A DNA stretch of 64,000 nt from Spodoptera frugiperda (lineage: Eukaryota > Arthropoda > Insecta > Lepidoptera > Noctuidae), in contig NC_064225.1 of the NCBI RefSeq assembly GCF_023101765.2, positions 2,046,001-2,110,000 of the forward strand, given 5' to 3'. The position numbers and the translations under genes were made by a program. The notes beneath the pieces are model-generated. The model was not told the origin of the DNA, searched no databases, and saw only the letters and a program-made list of their open reading frames with translations. Every line of letters starts with the position of its first letter. Position 1 is the stretch's first letter. Below are positions 60,450 to 64,000 of the stretch, one piece after another.

Positions 60450-60904
60450 TGTTCGTTATTCGAATCGTCCATACATTTTAGACTTCTACGATCTTGCACG
60501 GTCATCGTGTCGTGCAAAATAAACATGGGATTGTCACCTCTATTGCTGTATAGTAAGAAGTATGAAAATTGTATATCAGTTTTTAGCAATGATGATGAAC
60601 TTGCGAGCTTAACTGGTCTTACTAGTGACTTCACGCAGATTCTTGGAATTATTGTACGTAAGTTTTTTTTTTTTAAGGAACGTATTTTATATTGTTTATG
60701 GGGTCATATTTTTATTGATATTGTAACTGTCCATTACGAAGTTTTGTGTTCCATTTTCGATTTGTTCAGAGCATAGGGGGTATTTTGGGATCTCTTCGTA
60801 TGAAGTTTGTTATGCCTACCCGGCATCAAGTTTATACTGATTTTGACTTTAATTTCGCTAAGTATTTAATATCATATTCTTTTTTTAAACACTTTAGAAT
60901 TTTC

Positions 60905-61075
60905 TCCTGTGTCGTGGGTTTACAAATATACTTACAAGTTTACATACACATGACACGAAACAACAATTTATTATGGATTACATAAAGAGTCGCTCCGTGC
61001 GGGAATTGAACCCGCTACTTGTTGTGCTAAATAACCGACAGCCGTGCCAACCGTGTAGTCGACACTAGCTACTTC
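60905..61075 (-). repeat. tRNA-derived SINE (family K), copy 2
   Basis: gtgcgggaattgaacccgct is an inverted B box. acaagtttacatacacatga matches the 40.6 kb copy inverted. Confidence 0.65.
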
Positions 61076-64000
61076 CATGCGGTTTCACCCGCTCTGCTCG
61101 GCTCCTACTGGTCGTAGCGTGATGTTTTATAGCATATAGCCTAGCCTCGAATACGGACTACTAAATCTAACCAGTAGTTCCAGAGATTAGCGCATTCAAA
61201 CAAATTCTTCAGATTTATATATTAGTAGATAGATAGATAGGATTGAAACTAAATTATTGAAATGAGTATCTATCTATTATGTTTCTGTATTGAGGTACAT
61301 TTTTACGCATAATTTCTTTTAAAAACCTGAATTTATCCAAGGATTTAGCATTAAGATTATAAGCTTATTCACTTTTGTCCTATCAGATTAATTCAATGTA
61401 ACAGAGAACGAAACAATAGTCATTAAACACAAATCTAGACACACCGTGAAGTCTTAATTTGTGTCCTAAGACGGATCATTAAATCCAAGAAATAATCTTA
61501 CATTATCCTATGTATTTTATACACGTGTGTTAATACCACCTTCGTACCCGGGTGGGCACAGAATAGGGTAGATGACTAATTTTAATTTTAATGTCCGTCT
61601 TGTAGATAATTTTAAAACATTAGACACTTTTAGATAAGTTTTATACGTAGAAATGACGTATAGTTTTATCTAAGTATTGTTATCTTATATGACAAAAAAA
61701 ATTTACAACTATGATATATCATAAATACAATCCTGAAAACACCGGAACACTAAGTCCGGCGCGTCCCAGGGAAACAAATCAGAAGATATTATTATATCAG
61801 AAGAAAAGGAAACGCTTCAGTCATATGTGCACTATTGTCCACAGTTTACTCTGACAATGGTCCCAATATAAATCGGAAATCCACTATCTATTGTTTATAA
61901 ATGTTTTAAAAATATACATCATAATTCAACGTATCAAGGACTATTGATAAGCCACAATACATTAATGTTGTTTTCCAGCTACCCACAATGCGTAAAGATA
62001 AATTCGTAGTATTATGATTATGTTATGAATTAAGTGAATCCCTGTTTACAGGAGTTTTCAGAGTCTGGATAAGGGGCTTGATAAAATATGTTAAGCATTA
62101 CTGCATTACATGACGTCATGCCTTTTAATCTTTTAATTAGGTGGCCGGGAGTATTATTATCTCGAACAACGGAGCAGGTTACCGGGGCTCTGGCTCAAAG
62201 CAGGAGAACGAACGGGGTGGTTTTTAGTCAGTAAGAGTCTGACACTCTCTCGCCTCGCCCAAGGCGAAAGAAGTCATTGAATGATTTTACCCACTTAAAA
62301 AAGGGGTATTATTATCTAAATGTAACTCCTTCTTTTTACGAGTTACAGTTAGATTTAGTTTTCTGTGGGGCTTTAGTTCATAAGCCATCCTGTTGGTGAA
62401 TCCAAAAAATATCAGAATAATAGAAAGAAGTGAAGTACTATTATTAGGTATTTATCAGTTACTTTATAGTAATTTCTTTTTGGAATATCTTCATAAGTTT
62501 ATAATTCAAATTAGTAGTTTGTATTTAGTAAACTACTACATATACATACTTATCTACATAACATTATAGGGTGGTAAATGCAATATGCACGCACGCCCCT
62601 CACGAAATACTCGAACCTGCTTATAGTCAGCACGACGTAGACGTAGGTACTATTACAAATACTCAATTAAAATCAATCGTCAAATTCAAAATTACACATT
62701 TAAACAAATCTTCAACAGTTTCGGTAATTTAGTCCTAATCGGGTAGTACAAAGTTACATAACCATGTAGGTAGGTAAATAGAACCACGTACTAAATGTAG
62801 GTAACACCTACGTTTCATTAGTTATGATATGAATCCTGCTTACCCCGTTGGGGAATAACTGATTGTTGTTAAGATAAATTGAAAGTAGTGGGTCGCCCCG
62901 GCTTCACACGTGTTCCTTCTTTCATTAATACCTACTTTGTATCCTAGTAACTGCTAGCAAATCAGTAGATCTAGTAGATCTTATCTTAGCTAAAAGAAAA
63001 TGCAAAAAATGGAAGTATGTGGCAGGATTGTGATCATGACTGGTCATCATCATCATTATATCAGCCACGAGACGTCCATTGCTAACCTTAGACCTCTCAA
63101 AATAACTTCCAGAACAGCCAGCTGGCAGCCAAAATTTATCCGATTCGGTGCAGTCGTTCCCGAGTTATGCGCTTACCTACATACATTCCATCGAATAATT
63201 TTTATTTAAATTGTTTACTTGTATTATGAATCATACGGATAAACTTTGCATACCTACCTAGTTGTCAAGAATACTGACTTATTCATACTTTTAATATGTA
63301 CGTGTTATTCCCCGACTATAGTACTTGTACTTTGTATGGAAACTGACCTACCTTTGCACAAGCCGAGGATGTGATTTGTACTGTACATATTATATACATA
63401 ACCTGTCTCCCAGGGGGTAGGCAGAGACTATGGAGGGCCAATTGGAACGATTGTCACATACCTCTTTTACTTCATCGACAGTCATTAGTGTTTTCATGCA
63501 TACTCGTCGGTTATGGGTACCTACCTTTTTATAAAAGAGATTAGGTTAGACAGATGCTGGACAATATTATAAGTAGCGCTTTCTTCTGTTTGCCGTGAAG
63601 CTTTTAAACTTGCTATATCCAACCCGTTTCCCAAGAGTTGCTTATATAGAGGAGATCCATAGTCCAGCAATAGATTGTCAAGGGCACTCAAGGGTTAGTG
63701 ATGTTTTTGAACACAATTCTACCTCCATATTATAAGTAGAACATTAAATATATTTACGCGAAACGTTTAGATAGAAAAACCGCAATTAGACGCTTTGAAA
63801 CAGGAAAATAACAAAATAAATCCTTTGTTTATGATAAACTAAGAATTTAATATGTTTAATATATGTCAGAGTAGGTATTTTACGTATATTATATTGTTTC
63901 AAAAAGTTATTTGTGTGTGAAATTTCAAATAATATACAGGAAAATCGGTTACAATAAAATGAGACGAGTTCTTTATTTTTCTTTATACACGTGCCGAATA
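61076..64000. other. Non-coding upstream of the protease
   Basis: Holds A copy 14 (62168-62308), a short repeat at 63046-63140 and a family F fragment at 63405-63495. No continuation of mim was recognised. Confidence 0.5.
62168..62308 (+). repeat. SINE-like repeat family A, copy 14
   Basis: ggagcaggttaccggggctc ... gtctgacactctctcgcctc ... cattgaatgattttaccc plus A run; same deletion style as copy 4. Confidence 0.8.

Noticed and set aside
60527..60537. gggattgtcac as a possible NF-kappaB site near the protease promoter
   Set aside because: Does not fit the pyrimidine-rich 3' half of the consensus.
1..64000. CRISPR arrays, rRNA, intact tRNA genes, bacterial-type operons
   Set aside because: None seen; tRNA-like boxes are within SINE fragments and lack a full cloverleaf.

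Overview
The window looks like nuclear DNA of a moth, probably noctuid-like. This is inferred from AT-rich sequence, many interspersed repeats of the kind familiar from lepidopteran genomes, and a dual-clip serine protease typical of lepidopteran immunity. It holds parts of two protein-coding genes in a sea of repeats. Most long open frames outside these genes are products of repeats or chance.

Gene 1 (plus strand, partial): two consecutive exons, 33131..33192 and 35781..35854, join in frame. They encode part of the IMD (I-BAR) domain of missing-in-metastasis (mim/MTSS1). Neither the exon encoding the domain's N-terminus nor the exons that continue it were recognised. The window therefore appears to cover a large stretch of this gene's introns.

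Gene 2 (minus strand, apparently complete): 27 coding exons from 60334 down to 36762 give a predicted 732-residue secreted protease. It has a signal peptide, two clip domains, a K|IVGG activation site and an S1 trypsin-like domain with His513, Asp580 and Ser682. The C-terminal half (exons 21-27) is a standard dual-clip prophenoloxidase-activating proteinase. The N-terminal half is unusual. Between the signal peptide and the first clip lie 19 tiny exons in 6.4 kb (43874..50240), 12 to 312 nt long. All have lengths divisible by three, all are phase 1-1, and all are flanked by splice consensus. They encode a roughly 295-residue linker with acidic, Pro-rich and Arg/Pro/Gly-rich blocks and an EVDP tandem repeat. 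Traces of exon birth and death by tandem duplication are visible. This microexon array is the most interesting part of the window. If the next mim exon does lie beyond 64000, the protease gene is nested antiparallel inside a mim intron.

Layout: 1-33130 has no recognised gene, only repeats, hairpins, MITE-like elements, one reverse transcriptase relic and a composite element with a CATGCTTG minisatellite. 33131-35854 is mim. 36762-43000 is the protease clip and catalytic exons. 43874-50240 is the microexon array. 50241-60279 is a 10 kb repeat-rich first intron. 60280-60334 is the signal-peptide exon. 60335-64000 is the promoter side and further repeats.
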